A DNA stretch of 64,000 nucleotides from contig NZ_CP017186.1 in the NCBI RefSeq assembly GCF_001729745.1, positions 4,092,001 through 4,156,000 on the forward strand. The letters run 5' to 3'. Shown piece after piece: positions 44,903 to 55,714 of this stretch. The notes below the pieces were generated by a model. The model did not search any database, was not told the DNA's origin, and saw only the letters and a list, made by a program, of their open reading frames with translations. A program made the translations under genes and the position numbers. Within the stretch, counting starts at the first letter, position 1; each line of letters starts with the position of its first letter. Origin of the DNA: Enterobacter hormaechei subsp. hoffmannii. Lineage in GTDB: Bacteria > Pseudomonadota > Gammaproteobacteria > Enterobacterales > Enterobacteriaceae.

Positions 44903-44980
44903 TACCCCCTAAGGGGTAGGTGAAGGCGTATTTGATTTGCATCAATAAGTGCCCCTGCTGAATCGTTAAGGTAGGCAGTA
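44903..44980 (+). promoter_or_regulatory. nirB promoter with NarL/NarP and FNR sites
   Basis: The FNR box TTGAT-TTGC-ATCAA (44932-44945, centre 44938.5) is perfect. The NarL/NarP 7-2-7 inverted heptamers TACCCCC-TA-AGGGGTA (44903-44918) are centred 28 bp upstream. With FNR at -41.5 the Nar site falls at -69.5, the E. coli nirB geometry, and the start falls near 44980. This gives anaerobic induction boosted by nitrite and nitrate. Confidence 0.9.
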
Positions 44981-45003
44981 ATAGAAAAGAAATCGAGGCA
45001 AAA

Positions 45004-47547
45004 ATGAGCAAAGTCAGACTCGCTATCATCGGTAACGGCATGGTCGGCCACCGCTTTATTGAGGATCTTCTCGATAAAGCCGATGCTAACCAGTTCGATA
45101 TTACCGTGTTCTGTGAAGAACCCCGCAAGGCGTACGACCGTGTGCACTTGTCTTCCTACTTCTCTCACCATACCGCCGAAGAACTCTCTCTGGTGCGCGA
45201 AGGTTTCTACGAGAAGCATGGCGTAAAAGTGCTGGTGGGCGAACGCGCTATCACCATCAACCGTCAGGAGAAAGTGATCCACTCCAGCGCCGGACGCACG
45301 GTTTTTTACGATAAGCTGATCATGGCGACAGGCTCGTATCCGTGGATCCCGCCGATTAAAGGTTCGGAAACCCAGGATTGCTTCGTTTACCGTACCATTG
45401 AAGACCTCAACGCCATTGAATCCTGCGCACGTCGAAGCAAACGTGGCGCGGTTGTCGGCGGTGGTCTGCTGGGTCTGGAAGCGGCAGGCGCACTGAAAAA
45501 CCTCGGCGTTGAAACCCACGTCATCGAATTTGCCCCGATGCTGATGGCGGAACAGCTGGACCATATGGGTGGCGACCAGTTACGCCGTAAAATCGAAAGC
45601 ATGGGCGTGAAGGTTCACACCAGCAAGAACACCAAAGAGATCGTGCAGGAAGGCACTGAAGCGCGTAAAACCATGCGCTTTGCCGATGGCAGCGAGCTGG
45701 AAGTGGATTTCATCGTCTTCTCCACCGGCATTCGCCCGCGCGACAAGCTGGCCACCCAGTGCGGTCTGGCCGTTGCGCAGCGCGGCGGGATCATGATCAA
45801 CGACACCTGCCAGACCTCCGATCCGGACATCTACGCCATCGGCGAATGCGCCAGCTGGAATAACCGCGTATACGGTCTGGTTGCACCTGGGTACAAAATG
45901 GCGCAGGTCGCCGTTGACCATATCCTCGGCAGCGAAAACGCCTTCACCGGCGCAGACATGAGCGCCAAGCTGAAGCTGCTGGGCGTGGACGTGGGCGGTA
46001 TTGGCGATGCGCATGGTCGCACCCCGAACTCCCGCAGCTATGTTTATCTGGACGAAAGCAAAGAAGTCTACAAACGTCTTATCGTCAACCAGGACAACAA
46101 AACCCTGCTCGGGGCGGTGCTGGTGGGCGACACCAGCGACTTCGGCAACCTGCTCCAGCTGGTGCTGAACGCCATTGAGCTGCCGGAAAACCCGGATGCG
46201 CTGATCCTCCCGGCGCACGCCTCCAGCGGTAAGCCGTCCATCGGCGTGGATAAACTGCCGGACAGCGCGCAAATCTGCTCCTGCTTCGACGTGACCAAAG
46301 GCATGCTGATCTCCGCCATTAACAAAGGCTGCCACACCGTTGCGGCGCTGAAGGCGGAAACCAAAGCCGGGACCGGCTGCGGCGGCTGTATCCCGCTGGT
46401 TACCCAGGTGCTGAACGCCGAGCTGGCAAAACAGGGCATTGAAGTGAACAACAACCTGTGCGAGCACTTCGCTTACTCTCGCCAGGAGCTGTATCACCTG
46501 ATCCGCGTGGAGGGCATTAAGTCCTTCGACGAACTGCTGGAGAAACACGGCCAGGGCTACGGCTGTGAAGTATGTAAGCCTACCGTCGGTTCCCTGCTGG
46601 CGTCCTGCTGGAACGAATATGTGCTCAAACCAGAACACACTCCGCTTCAGGACACCAACGATAACTTCCTGGCCAATATTCAGAAAGACGGGACTTACTC
46701 GGTGATCCCGCGTTCTGCCGGGGGAGAAATTACCCCTGAAGGGCTGGTCGCCGTGGGCCGTATCGCCCGTGAGTTTAATCTGTACACCAAAATCACCGGT
46801 TCCCAGCGTATCGGCCTGTTCGGTGCGCAGAAAGATGACCTGCCGGAAATCTGGCGTCAGCTGATTGAGGCGGGCTTCGAAACCGGTCACGCGTACGCCA
46901 AGGCGCTGCGCATGGCGAAAACCTGCGTGGGCAGCACCTGGTGCCGCTACGGCGTGGGCGACAGCGTGGGCTTCGGCGTCGAGCTGGAAAACCGCTACAA
47001 AGGTATCCGTACGCCGCACAAAATGAAGTTCGGCGTCTCAGGGTGTACCCGTGAATGTGCGGAAGCACAGGGTAAAGACGTGGGTATTATCGCCACCGAG
47101 AAAGGCTGGAACCTGTACGTGTGCGGTAACGGCGGGATGAAACCTCGCCACGCCGATCTGCTGGCTGCCGATCTCGATCGCGATACGCTGATCAAATACC
47201 TCGACCGCTTCATGATGTTCTACATTCGTACCGCCGATAAGCTGACCCGTACCGCGTCCTGGCTGGATAATCTCGAAGGCGGCATCGACTATCTGAAGTC
47301 AGTCATTATCGACGACAAGCTGGGCCTGAATGAACAGCTGGAATCCGAGATGACTCGCCTGCGCGAGGCGGTTATCTGCGAGTGGACCGAAACCGTGAAC
47401 ACGCCAGCGGCGCAGACGCGCTTCAAACACTTTATCAACAGCACCCAGCGCGACCCGAACGTGCAGGTGGTGCCGGAGCGCGAACAGCATCGTCCAGCGA
47501 CCCCGTATGAACGTATTCCGGTGATGCTGGTGGAGGAAAACGCATGA
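45004..47547 (+). CDS. nirB: NADH-dependent nitrite reductase large subunit
   Basis: NirB (847 residues) reduces nitrite to ammonia in the cytoplasm with NADH. In order there are an FAD/NAD domain (G-N-G-M-V-G-H-R at 10; G-G-G-L-L-G-L-E near 155), a Bfd-like [2Fe-2S] domain (C-S-C-F near 423; C-G-G-C near 457) and the siroheme/[4Fe-4S] domain with C641-X5-C647 and C681-X3-C685. It overlaps nirD by 4 nt. The siroheme comes from cysG just downstream. Confidence 0.97.
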   Translation: MSKVRLAIIGNGMVGHRFIEDLLDKADANQFDITVFCEEPRKAYDRVHLSSYFSHHTAEELSLVREGFYEKHGVKVLVGERAITINRQEKVIHSSAGRTVFYDKLIMATGSYPWIPPIKGSETQDCFVYRTIEDLNAIESCARRSKRGAVVGGGLLGLEAAGALKNLGVETHVIEFAPMLMAEQLDHMGGDQLRRKIESMGVKVHTSKNTKEIVQEGTEARKTMRFADGSELEVDFIVFSTGIRPRDKLATQCGLAVAQRGGIMINDTCQTSDPDIYAIGECASWNNRVYGLVAPGYKMAQVAVDHILGSENAFTGADMSAKLKLLGVDVGGIGDAHGRTPNSRSYVYLDESKEVYKRLIVNQDNKTLLGAVLVGDTSDFGNLLQLVLNAIELPENPDALILPAHASSGKPSIGVDKLPDSAQICSCFDVTKGMLISAINKGCHTVAALKAETKAGTGCGGCIPLVTQVLNAELAKQGIEVNNNLCEHFAYSRQELYHLIRVEGIKSFDELLEKHGQGYGCEVCKPTVGSLLASCWNEYVLKPEHTPLQDTNDNFLANIQKDGTYSVIPRSAGGEITPEGLVAVGRIAREFNLYTKITGSQRIGLFGAQKDDLPEIWRQLIEAGFETGHAYAKALRMAKTCVGSTWCRYGVGDSVGFGVELENRYKGIRTPHKMKFGVSGCTRECAEAQGKDVGIIATEKGWNLYVCGNGGMKPRHADLLAADLDRDTLIKYLDRFMMFYIRTADKLTRTASWLDNLEGGIDYLKSVIIDDKLGLNEQLESEMTRLREAVICEWTETVNTPAAQTRFKHFINSTQRDPNVQVVPEREQHRPATPYERIPVMLVEENA

Positions 47548-47870
47548 GCCAGTGGGTAAACATCTGCAACATTAACGACATTCTGCCAGCAACCGGCGTC
47601 TGTGCCCTGCTGGGCAACGAGCAGGTGGCGATTTTCCGCCCTCGCCACGATGAACAGGTTTTTGCCATCAGCAATATCGACCCGTTCTTCGAGGCCAGCG
47701 TGCTCTCCCGCGGTCTGATTGCGGAGCACCAGGGCGAACTGTGGGTTGCCAGCCCGCTGAAAAAGCAGCGCTTCCGCTTAACCGACGGGCGCTGCATGGA
47801 AGATGAAAGCTTCTCGGTCAAACACTACGACGTCCGCGTGAAGGACGGCGAGGTGCAGCTGAAAGCGTAA
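47544..47870 (+). CDS. nirD: nitrite reductase small subunit
   Basis: NirD (108 residues) is the Rieske-like small subunit of the NADH nitrite reductase. Like the E. coli protein it lacks Rieske cysteine-histidine ligands, so it carries no cluster. The start overlaps the nirB stop (ATGA). In E. coli nirC follows; here it does not. Confidence 0.95.
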   Translation: MSQWVNICNINDILPATGVCALLGNEQVAIFRPRHDEQVFAISNIDPFFEASVLSRGLIAEHQGELWVASPLKKQRFRLTDGRCMEDESFSVKHYDVRVKDGEVQLKA

Positions 47871-47913
47871 CCCCTCGCCTTTTCAATAGGAAAGGCTTAT
47901 GACCCCTTATGGG

Positions 47914-47957
47914 TAACGGCAGGAAAAACCGTATGTTCTGTACGATTCCTGCTGTTA
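47914..47957. repeat. long inverted repeat in the nirD-cysG gap
   Basis: TAACGGCAGGAA (47914-47925) pairs with TTCCTGCTGTTA (47946-47957), 12 bp with one G-T wobble, around a 20-nt loop. It lies where nirC would be. No T run follows, so it is not a typical terminator. Confidence 0.65.
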
Positions 47958-48004
47958 TCCTGACGTCAATTCTTCCCCCGCCATGAATGCTGTGAGGTAA
48001 CGTC

Positions 48005-49378
48005 GTGGATCACCTGCCGATTTTTTGTCAATTACGCAACCGCGACTGCCTGCTCGTGGGCGGCGGCGATGTGGCTGAACGCAAGGCGCGCCTGCTGTTA
48101 GAGGCGGGCGCCCGACTGACCGTTAACGCCCTCACCTTCGCCCCACAGTTTGACGTCTGGGCGCAGGAAGGGATGCTCACGCAGGTGCAGGGCGAATTTG
48201 ATGAATCCCTGCTGGATACTTGCTGGCTGACCATCGCCGCAACGGATAACGATGACGTTAACCAGCGAGTCAGCGACGCCTGCGAAGCGCGCCGCATCTT
48301 CTGTAACGTGGTGGATGCGCCGAAAGAGGCGAGCTTTATCATGCCATCCATTATCGACCGCTCGCCGCTGATGATTGCGGTGTCGTCCGGTGGCCGCTCG
48401 CCCGTTCTTGCCCGTCTGCTGCGGGAAAAACTGGAAGCCGTGCTGCCTCAACACCTTGGTCAGATTGCCCATTATGCCGGGCAGCTGCGTTACCGCGTGA
48501 AGCAAACCTTCGCAACCGTGGGCGAACGCCGTCGCTTCTGGGAGAAGTTCTTTGTCAACGACAGGCTGGCGCAGTCGCTGGCCAATCAGGACGCCAAAGC
48601 GGTTGAAGAGACGACCGAGCAACTCCTCTCTGAACCGCTGGATCATCGCGGTGAAGTGGTACTGGTGGGCGCAGGTCCCGGCGATGCGGGCTTGCTGACG
48701 CTGAAGGGTCTCCAGCAGATCCAGCAGGCGGACATCGTGGTGTATGACCGTCTGGTCTCTGATGACATCATGAATCTGGTGCGCCGCGATGCTGACCGCG
48801 TGTTCGTCGGCAAACGGGCAGGTTATCACTGCGTACCGCAGGAGGAGATCAACCAGATCCTGCTGCGGGAAGCGCAAAAAGGTAAGCGCGTGGTGCGTTT
48901 GAAAGGGGGCGATCCGTTTATCTTTGGTCGCGGCGGCGAGGAGCTGGAAACTCTCTGCAACGCGGGCATTCCGTTCTCCGTGGTGCCGGGCATTACGGCG
49001 GCATCCGGCTGTTCTGCCTATTCCGGCATTCCGTTAACCCATCGCGACTATGCCCAGAGCGTGCGCCTGGTGACAGGCCACCTGAAAACCGGCAGCGAGC
49101 TGGACTGGCATAATCTGGCCGCTGAAAAGCAGACGTTGGTCTTCTATATGGGGCTAAATCAGGCAGCCACGATTCAGGCGAAACTGCTGGAGCACGGCAT
49201 GGATGCAGATATGCCGGTCGCACTGGTAGAAAACGGTACCGCCATTACGCAGCGCGTGGTCGATGGCGTACTGACGCAGCTGGGCGAGCTGGCGCAGCAG
49301 GTTGAAAGCCCGGCGCTGATCGTGGTGGGCCGCGTGGTAGCACTGCGTGAAAAACTGAACTGGTTCTCCAGCCACTAA
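48005..49378 (+). CDS. cysG: siroheme synthase (multifunctional)
   Basis: CysG makes siroheme for nitrite and sulfite reductases. The 457-residue protein has an N-terminal dehydrogenase/ferrochelatase part ([12 protein letters not shown] near 15) and a C-terminal uroporphyrinogen methyltransferase ([11 protein letters not shown] near 218). It starts with GTG, as in E. coli, after SD GAGG. It follows nirD by 134 nt and probably shares its transcript in part. Confidence 0.97.
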   Translation: MDHLPIFCQLRNRDCLLVGGGDVAERKARLLLEAGARLTVNALTFAPQFDVWAQEGMLTQVQGEFDESLLDTCWLTIAATDNDDVNQRVSDACEARRIFCNVVDAPKEASFIMPSIIDRSPLMIAVSSGGRSPVLARLLREKLEAVLPQHLGQIAHYAGQLRYRVKQTFATVGERRRFWEKFFVNDRLAQSLANQDAKAVEETTEQLLSEPLDHRGEVVLVGAGPGDAGLLTLKGLQQIQQADIVVYDRLVSDDIMNLVRRDADRVFVGKRAGYHCVPQEEINQILLREAQKGKRVVRLKGGDPFIFGRGGEELETLCNAGIPFSVVPGITAASGCSAYSGIPLTHRDYAQSVRLVTGHLKTGSELDWHNLAAEKQTLVFYMGLNQAATIQAKLLEHGMDADMPVALVENGTAITQRVVDGVLTQLGELAQQVESPALIVVGRVVALREKLNWFSSH

Positions 49379-49395
49379 CGCACAATCTCTCTCCC

Positions 49396-49430
49396 GGGAG
49401 TAGTCTTGAAGCGGACTACTCCCTTCTTAC
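49396..49430 (+). terminator. probable cysG terminator
   Basis: A perfect 10-bp stem GGGAGTAGTC/GACTACTCCC (49396-49405, 49414-49423) with an 8-nt loop is followed by TTCTTAC, a weak T tract. Confidence 0.6.
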
Positions 49431-49524
49431 CTCAGTCGATAACATACCGCCCGCGTAATGGAACTTTTCCATTTATTCCCTCGTGTTACATCCAATTTTT
49501 TGATTTTATTGACAAGGAATGCGT

Positions 49525-49695
49525 ATGTTCAAACTGGCAAAAGCTGCCGTTCTGGTCGGCCTGTTAACAACTCTGACGGCCTGCACCGGTCACGTTCAAA
49601 ATACTAAAAATAATTGCAGCTACGATTACCTGCTTCACCCGGCGATCTCCATTTCGAAGATCATTGGCGGTTGCGGCCCGGCGGCACAGCAGTAA
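49525..49695 (+). CDS. yhfL: small lipoprotein YhfL
   Basis: This 56-codon gene reads M-F-K-L-A-K-A-A-V-L-V-G-L-L-T-T-L-T-A-C. The lipobox L-T-A-C places the lipidated cysteine at residue 20. The mature part is C-rich and keeps the YhfL signature S-Y-D-Y-L-L-H-P-A-I-S-I-S-K-I-I-G-G-C-G-P. Function unknown. A ribosome site AAGGAA lies upstream and a strong terminator downstream. Confidence 0.92.
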   Translation: MFKLAKAAVLVGLLTTLTACTGHVQNTKNNCSYDYLLHPAISISKIIGGCGPAAQQ

Positions 49696-49710
49696 GCGTT
49701 ATTCAGGCGT

Positions 49711-49740
49711 AAAAAAACCGGGGATTTCCCGGTTTTTTTT
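49711..49740 (+). terminator. yhfL terminator
   Basis: An inverted repeat of 8 bp or more (AAACCGGG/CCCGGTTT around a 5-nt loop) is flanked by A and T8 runs just past yhfL. Confidence 0.9.
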
Positions 49741-49750
49741 CGTCAGTTTT

Positions 49751-49822
49751 GTCGGGTGGCGGCTCCGCCTTACCCGACCTACACGGTCCCGTAGGCCGGG
49801 TAAGCGTAAGCGCCACCCGGCA
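49751..49822. repeat. paired REP elements (BIME)
   Basis: Inverted REP palindromes GTCGGGTGGCGGCTCCGCCT...CCCGACCTAC and GTAGGCCGGGTAAGCGTAAG...CCACCCGGCA lie between the convergent yhfL and trpS. Confidence 0.88.
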
Positions 49823-49829
49823 AAGCGGC

Positions 49830-50834
49830 TTAAGGTTTCGCCACAAACCCAATCGCCTCGTACACCGCTTTCAGGGTTTCGGAGGCGCGCGCGCTGGCTT
49901 TTTCCGCGCCCTCTTTCATCACTTTTTGCAGGAAAGCTTCGTCGTTACGGTAACGGTGATAGCGCTCCTGCAACTCGGTCAGCATGCCGGAAACGGCGTC
50001 TGCCACTTCACCTTTCAGGTGGCCGTACATTTTGCCTTCAAAGTGTTTTTCCAGCTCAGGGATGCTCTGTCCGGTCACACCGGAGAGAATGTCCAGCAGG
50101 TTGGATACGCCCGCTTTGTTCTGCACGTCGTAGCGCACCACTGGCGGCTCGTCGGAGTCGGTCACCGCACGCTTGAGCTTTTTCACCACCGATTTCGGAT
50201 CTTCCAGCAGGCCGATAACGTTGTTGCGGTTATCGTCAGACTTGGACATCTTTTTGGTCGGCTCCAGCAGCGACATCACGCGCGCGCCGGATTTCGGAAT
50301 AAACGGCTCAGGCACTTTGAACACGTCGCCGTAAAGCGCATTGAAGCGCTGGGCGATATCGCGGCTCAGCTCCAGGTGCTGCTTCTGATCTTCGCCCACT
50401 GGTACCTGGTTGGTCTGGTACAGCAGAATATCTGCCGCCATCAGCACCGGATAATCAAACAGACCGGCGTTGATGTTTTCAGAGTAGCGCGCAGATTTAT
50501 CCTTGAACTGGGTCATGCGGCTCAGCTCGCCGAAATAGGTGTAGCAGTTCAGCGCCCAGCCCAGCTGCGCGTGCTCTGGCACGTGAGACTGAACAAAAAT
50601 GGTGCTCTTCTCGGGATCGATACCGCACGCCAGGTACAGCGCCAGCGTATCGAGCGTCGCCTTGCGCAGCTTCTCGGGATCCTGACGCGCGGTGATAGCA
50701 TGCAAATCCACGATGCAGTAAATGCAGTGGTAGTCATCCTGCATGCTCACCCACTGACGTAACGCACCCATGTAGTTACCAATGGTCAGTTCACCTGAAG
50801 GCTGTGCGCCACTAAAAACGATGGGCTTAGTCAT
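49830..50834 (-). CDS. trpS: tryptophanyl-tRNA synthetase
   Basis: TrpS (334 residues) is a class I synthetase charging tRNA-Trp. The HIGH-type site is in S-G-E-L-T-I-G-N-Y (about 11-19) and the KMSKS loop is K-M-S-K-S near residue 196. Its ATG overlaps the gph end by 8 nt in the damX-dam-rpe-gph-trpS operon. Confidence 0.97.
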   Translation of the reverse strand: MTKPIVFSGAQPSGELTIGNYMGALRQWVSMQDDYHCIYCIVDLHAITARQDPEKLRKATLDTLALYLACGIDPEKSTIFVQSHVPEHAQLGWALNCYTYFGELSRMTQFKDKSARYSENINAGLFDYPVLMAADILLYQTNQVPVGEDQKQHLELSRDIAQRFNALYGDVFKVPEPFIPKSGARVMSLLEPTKKMSKSDDNRNNVIGLLEDPKSVVKKLKRAVTDSDEPPVVRYDVQNKAGVSNLLDILSGVTGQSIPELEKHFEGKMYGHLKGEVADAVSGMLTELQERYHRYRNDEAFLQKVMKEGAEKASARASETLKAVYEAIGFVAKP

Positions 50835-51588
50835 TATTCAATTCCTGATGTTCACTGTGCGAGAGCCCGAGTGCGGGCAACAAATCTTTGAAGTGGTCGA
50901 ACACAACGTCCGGCTCACTCAGCGTAATGGCTTCACCGTAGTTGTAGCCGTAGGTCAACCCAACAGACGGGCAACCTGCCGCTCTGGCAGCCAGAATATC
51001 ATTGCGGGAATCCCCGACAAAGAGCAGCTCCGCAGGCGCTAAGGATAATTTTCCTGCCACCAGCAATAGCGGTTCCGGATGCGGCTTTTTATTCTGCACG
51101 TCATCGCCGCCCACAATTACGGAGAAGTATTTCGCGATATCCAGCGCTTCCAGCAGAGGCGCAACGAACGGTGTTGGCTTGTTGGTCACCAGCCCCAGCG
51201 GGATGCCTTTCGCATGTAGCGCGCTCAGCGTTTCAGCGACATCCGGGAACAGGAAGCTGCCCTCTTCGACGGTCTCTTCGTAGAAACGGTCGAACAGTTT
51301 GCGCAGAATACGCTGCTGCTCATCCTGGGGAATATCCGCGTGGTCAACACTCGGTTTCCCTTGCGCAGAACGCTGAGATGCACGTTCCTGACGAGCCCAG
51401 GTCAGCGCGCGCTCCATCAGCACGTCTGCACCGTTACCAATCCACGTCACGACGCGCTCTTCGCCCGCAACGGGGAGTTCAAGGGCATACAGCGCCTGAT
51501 CGACGGCGCGGGTTAATCCAGGCGCGCTGTCGACCAGCGTGCCGTCGAGGTCAAATGCTACGCCCCGAATAGCCTGCAATTTATCCAT
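50827..51588 (-). CDS. gph: phosphoglycolate phosphatase
   Basis: Gph (253 residues) is a HAD phosphatase removing 2-phosphoglycolate formed in DNA repair. Motif [10 protein letters not shown] is at about 13-21, motif II near V-T-N-K-P-T, and motif IV G-D-S-R-N-D near 192. It overlaps rpe by 8 nt. Confidence 0.96.
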   Translation of the reverse strand: MDKLQAIRGVAFDLDGTLVDSAPGLTRAVDQALYALELPVAGEERVVTWIGNGADVLMERALTWARQERASQRSAQGKPSVDHADIPQDEQQRILRKLFDRFYEETVEEGSFLFPDVAETLSALHAKGIPLGLVTNKPTPFVAPLLEALDIAKYFSVIVGGDDVQNKKPHPEPLLLVAGKLSLAPAELLFVGDSRNDILAARAAGCPSVGLTYGYNYGEAITLSEPDVVFDHFKDLLPALGLSHSEHQELNND

Positions 51589-52258
51589 GACTTACCTTCA
51601 CCAGTTCACGGCGCATTTCATCAATGACTTTTTTGTAATCCGGTTGATCGAAGATGGCGGAGCCTGCGACGAACATATCCGCCCCTGCCGCCGCAATCTC
51701 ACCGATGTTATTGACCTTCACGCCGCCGTCCACTTCCAGACGAATATCATAGCCAGACTCATCAATGCGGCGGCGCACTTCACGCAACTTGTCGAGCGTC
51801 TGAGGAATAAACGACTGGCCGCCAAAGCCCGGGTTGACGGACATCAGCAGGATCACGTCCAGCTTGTCCATCACGTAGTCGAGATAGCTCAGCGGGGTCG
51901 CCGGGTTAAAGACCAGCCCCGCCTTACAGCCGTTCTCTTTGATCAGCTGTAGCGTGCGGTCAACGTGTTCGGAGGCTTCCGGGTGGAAAGTGATGATGCT
52001 GGCACCCGCCGCGGCGAAATCAGGCACGATGCGATCAACCGGTTTCACCATCAGATGCACGTCAATGGGCGCGGTGATCCCGTAGTTACGCAGCGCTTTA
52101 AGCACCATCGGACCGATGGTCAGGTTGGGAACGTAGTGGTTATCCATAACGTCGAAATGGACGACATCTGCGCCAGCCGCGAGAGCTTTGGCAGTGTCTT
52201 CACCCAGGCGGGCAAAATCGGCCGACAGAATTGAGGGGGCAATCAAAAACTGTTTCAT
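51581..52258 (-). CDS. rpe: ribulose-phosphate 3-epimerase
   Basis: Rpe (225 residues) interconverts ribulose-5-P and xylulose-5-P. It is a TIM barrel with metal ligands in V-H-F-D-V-M-D and V-H-L-M-V and phosphate loops E-V-D-G-G-V-K. The ATG at 52258 is chosen because AAGGAG is 6 nt ahead of it; the ATG at 52264 almost touches the SD. Confidence 0.96.
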   Translation of the reverse strand: MKQFLIAPSILSADFARLGEDTAKALAAGADVVHFDVMDNHYVPNLTIGPMVLKALRNYGITAPIDVHLMVKPVDRIVPDFAAAGASIITFHPEASEHVDRTLQLIKENGCKAGLVFNPATPLSYLDYVMDKLDVILLMSVNPGFGGQSFIPQTLDKLREVRRRIDESGYDIRLEVDGGVKVNNIGEIAAAGADMFVAGSAIFDQPDYKKVIDEMRRELVKVSHG

Positions 52259-52297
52259 CCGCATCTCCTTGAAATGTGTTTACCGGCGGGCAAAGGC

Positions 52298-53110
52298 TCA
52301 GGGTCGATAAAGCGCCAGAAGTTCGTCCACCTTTTTACGTGTGCCGCCATTGCTACTAATGCTACGCCGCACTTTTACCTGAAAATGCTTCGCGGCTTTG
52401 TACCATTCGCGCGTATCAGGCGTGTCGTGATTCGAAATTAACACCGGAATTCTTTTGCTGACCAGCTTTTCCGCCATCTCAGCCAGACGCGCCTGCTCGG
52501 CCGGGCTGAAGCTGTTGGTGTGGTAGGCGGTGAAATTTGCCGTGGCAGACAGCGGCGCGTAAGGCGGGTCGCAGTAGACCACCGAGTTTACGCCCGCCAG
52601 CTCCATGCACTCTTCATAGGAGAGACAGTAGAACTCGGCATTCTGCGCTTTTTCAGCAAAGTGATACAGCTCGTCCTGCGGGAAATAGGGACGCTTATAG
52701 CGGCCAAACGGCACGTTAAACTCGCCACGCAGATTATACCGGCACAGACCGTTGTAGCCATGGCGGTTGAGATAAAGAAACAACAGCGCGCGACGGAACG
52801 GGTCCTGGCTCTGATTAAACTCAGCGCGGAACTGATAGTAAATGTCCGGGTTGTTGTTCTCTGGCGTAAACAGCTTCCGCGCCTCTTCCACATACTCATC
52901 GGTACGCAGTTTCACGATGTTATAGAGGCTGATAAGGTCGCTGTTGATATCCGCCAGGATATAACGAGAAAAATCGGTATTCAGGAATACCGATCCAGCA
53001 CCCACGAAGGGCTCGATAAGACACTCGCCTTTCGGCAGGTGCTTTTTAATATCGTCGAGCAGGGGGTATTTCCCCCCTGCCCATTTAAGAAAAGCGCGAT
53101 TTTTTTTCAT
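52298..53110 (-). CDS. dam: DNA adenine methyltransferase
   Basis: Dam (270 residues, E. coli 278) methylates adenine in GATC, marking old strands for mismatch repair and timing replication. The AdoMet motif F-V-G-A-G-S-V-F is near 35 and the catalytic D-P-P-Y near 181. It lies between damX and rpe, the usual place. Confidence 0.97.
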   Translation of the reverse strand: MKKNRAFLKWAGGKYPLLDDIKKHLPKGECLIEPFVGAGSVFLNTDFSRYILADINSDLISLYNIVKLRTDEYVEEARKLFTPENNNPDIYYQFRAEFNQSQDPFRRALLFLYLNRHGYNGLCRYNLRGEFNVPFGRYKRPYFPQDELYHFAEKAQNAEFYCLSYEECMELAGVNSVVYCDPPYAPLSATANFTAYHTNSFSPAEQARLAEMAEKLVSKRIPVLISNHDTPDTREWYKAAKHFQVKVRRSISSNGGTRKKVDELLALYRP

Positions 53111-53177
53111 GCTGACTAACTGATTACACCTTCTCCGGCTGTGGAGAAAGCTCCGACAGCATCCTGCGCTTTAAACA

Positions 53178-54476
53178 TTACTTCAGATCGGCCTGCACCT
53201 GATGAATTGGCTTCGCCCACGGGTTTTTCGCCTGCACATCGGCAGGCAGCGTGGAGACGGCTCGTTTTGCTTCATCTTTTGAGGCATAAACTCCGCTTAC
53301 CAGAACGTACCAAGGCTGTCCGTTACGGGTCGTCTGATAAACCACATAGTTTTTCAGATTCGATTTCTTCGCCCAGGCGTTGAGGTTGTCGTAGTTAGAC
53401 GAACTGCTCAGCTGCAACGTGTAGTTGCTGGATGATGCGGATTTCAGAGAACCCACGTTACCCGTCGTTTTACCTGCCGCGGTGCTGGATGCGCTAGCGG
53501 TTGGCGTAGCAGCCGGTGCCGCAGTTGCAGCAGGCGCGGTTGTGGTCGCCGTTGCTTTAGGTGCAGCGGTTGCCGCAGGCGTTGGCGCTTTAACCGGTTG
53601 GCTCACCGCAGGTTTTGTCTGCGCTGGCGCTTTCGTTTCTGGCGCTTTTGCCACGGTCTGCGGTTTCGTCTCACGCTTCGGCTCAATCACAGCCTGCTTA
53701 CGCTCCTGACGCGGCGCAGTCTGGGTATGGCGCGGTTTGGTTTCCGTTGCCGCCGTTTGCTGCTGGGCATTGCTGCCATGAACTGGCGCAACGGTGGCAG
53801 GTTCAGTAGGCAGCGTGGAGTTCACCACGGCAGCGTTAACCTGCTCCTGATTCTGCGGCTGCGTCAGCGCGTTATTCAGATCGCCCTGAACTTCAACACG
53901 CTGCTGGCCCTCCGGCGTAACAGGCGCCTGGCCCTGAGTTGGGGTCGCAGAGACGGGCGGCAGAGAGATATCCTGACCGGCGCTGGTGTTACCTGCGGTC
54001 TGCTCTGCGGAAGTGGTGCCCGGCGCTGGCTGAGCGCCATTCGCCTGGTTGCTCGCATCGTTACCAGACAGGTCGATGCTCTTCTCGGCAGACGCTGTCT
54101 GCTCGGTAGAATGGGTAGAAGGTGCTTTTAGCGCGGAACCAATGCCGACAATCAGCAATACCAGAACCAGAACGCCAAGGCCCATCATGATGTACTGACG
54201 GGAGGCCGGTTTTGCCGCTACCGCTTTTTTACGTTTGCGCGGACGACGTTCAACAGGCTGTTCATCCATTAACTCTTCTTCGGATTCATACTCCTCGTCT
54301 TCACGCTCATTTCGCGCGTTACGGCTACGCGAAGGGCGACGATCGTCTGCATCCAGATCGACATCGTCAAAGTTGATCTGCGGCTCGTTATCACGTTCTG
54401 AAGATTGACGAGAACGACCAGTACGACGATCGCTGGGATCGGGTTTCAGCTCGTCTTCTGGTTTGAATTCATCCAT
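53178..54476 (-). CDS. damX: cell division protein DamX
   Basis: DamX (432 residues) is a division-ring protein. It has an acidic/basic cytoplasmic N-terminus (1-92), one membrane span (about 95-116) and a long alanine, threonine, proline and glutamine-rich periplasmic linker (about 120-345). A C-terminal SPOR domain (about 350-430) binds denuded glycan at the septum. The linker is low-complexity and probably the most variable part. Confidence 0.95.
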   Translation of the reverse strand: MDEFKPEDELKPDPSDRRTGRSRQSSERDNEPQINFDDVDLDADDRRPSRSRNARNEREDEEYESEEELMDEQPVERRPRKRKKAVAAKPASRQYIMMGLGVLVLVLLIVGIGSALKAPSTHSTEQTASAEKSIDLSGNDASNQANGAQPAPGTTSAEQTAGNTSAGQDISLPPVSATPTQGQAPVTPEGQQRVEVQGDLNNALTQPQNQEQVNAAVVNSTLPTEPATVAPVHGSNAQQQTAATETKPRHTQTAPRQERKQAVIEPKRETKPQTVAKAPETKAPAQTKPAVSQPVKAPTPAATAAPKATATTTAPAATAAPAATPTASASSTAAGKTTGNVGSLKSASSSNYTLQLSSSSNYDNLNAWAKKSNLKNYVVYQTTRNGQPWYVLVSGVYASKDEAKRAVSTLPADVQAKNPWAKPIHQVQADLK

Positions 54477-54568
54477 TTAACACCCCACTCAAAGGCTTCT
54501 GCCAACGACTCTGCATTTACCTGAAGCTAAAACGACCACCTGTTACAGCAGCCTGACCTTTCTAGTTG

Positions 54569-55657
54569 TTACGCCTGCTGACAATCAGCAATAGCGCCAA
54601 GTACGACTTCGTGCGGCACTCCGCCGCGCACTTCACTTTTCCCTATTGCAAGCGGGAGTACCAGACGCATCTCACCTGCCAATACTTTTTTATCGCGCAT
54701 CATGTGGGGAAGGTACGCCTGCGCAGACATTTCCTGCGGACCACTCACCGGCAAGCCAGCACGTTTAAGCAACGTGATGATACGTGCTGTCTCTTCCGGT
54801 CTGAACTGCCCCAGACGTTCAGAGGCACGGGCCGCCATGACCATTCCGGCAGCGACAGCTTCACCGTGAAGCCAGTTACCGTAGCCCATTTCGGCTTCGA
54901 TCGCATGACCAAACGTATGCCCCAGATTCAGTAAAGCACGTAAGCCGGTTTCACGCTCATCTGCGGCAACGACTTCTGCTTTCAGCTCACAGCACCGGCG
55001 AATACAGTAGGCCATTGCCTGCCCATCGAGGCGCAGCAGCGCATCCATATTCTCTTCCAGCCAGGTGAAGAACTCACCGTCAAGAATAATGCCGTATTTG
55101 ATCACTTCTGCAAGGCCGGACGCCAGTTCGCGCGCTGGCAAGGTTTGCAGACAGTCGAGATCCACCACCACCGATGCAGGCTGGTAGAACGCGCCAATCA
55201 TGTTTTTGCCGAGCGGATGGTTAACCGCCGTTTTACCGCCCACAGAAGAATCGACCTGTGAGAGCAACGTGGTTGGAATTTGAATAAAGCGCACACCGCG
55301 CTGGTAGCTGGCGGCTGCAAAACCGGTCAGATCGCCCACAACGCCGCCGCCCAGGGCAAGCAGTGTTGTATCACGACCGTGCGGTTTTTGCAGAAGTGCG
55401 GTAAAGACGGTATCCAGTACCGTCAGGCTTTTGTACTGCTCGCCATCGGGCAGAATCACACTGTCGACCTTCACGCCCGCCTGCTCAAGCAGGTGGCGTA
55501 CACGGTCGAGATAAAGCGGAGCCAGCGTCTCGTTGGTGACCAGCATCGCCTGATCACCCGCTTTCAGTGGTAAGAAGGAAGCTGGATCGTTAAACAAACC
55601 AGCCGCGATGGTGATAGGGTAACTACGTTCCCCGAGAGTAACTGTAATCCTCTCCAT
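54569..55657 (-). CDS. aroB: 3-dehydroquinate synthase
   Basis: AroB (362 residues) makes 3-dehydroquinate, the second shikimate step. NAD motif [13 protein letters not shown] is near 102, and zinc ligands E184, H247 and H264 fit [12 protein letters not shown] and E-A-V-A-A-G. It follows aroK by 57 nt. Confidence 0.97.
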   Translation of the reverse strand: MERITVTLGERSYPITIAAGLFNDPASFLPLKAGDQAMLVTNETLAPLYLDRVRHLLEQAGVKVDSVILPDGEQYKSLTVLDTVFTALLQKPHGRDTTLLALGGGVVGDLTGFAAASYQRGVRFIQIPTTLLSQVDSSVGGKTAVNHPLGKNMIGAFYQPASVVVDLDCLQTLPARELASGLAEVIKYGIILDGEFFTWLEENMDALLRLDGQAMAYCIRRCCELKAEVVAADERETGLRALLNLGHTFGHAIEAEMGYGNWLHGEAVAAGMVMAARASERLGQFRPEETARIITLLKRAGLPVSGPQEMSAQAYLPHMMRDKKVLAGEMRLVLPLAIGKSEVRGGVPHEVVLGAIADCQQA

Positions 55658-55714
55658 GACGCGACATCCACCTTAAATGCTTTTACCCGCAGGCGAGTGT
55701 ATATAAAGCCAGAA

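Noticed and set aside
53425..54131. Long open frames on the plus strand opposite damX
   Set aside because: They are antisense to the low-complexity alanine/proline linker of DamX; the biased codons leave few stops on the other strand.
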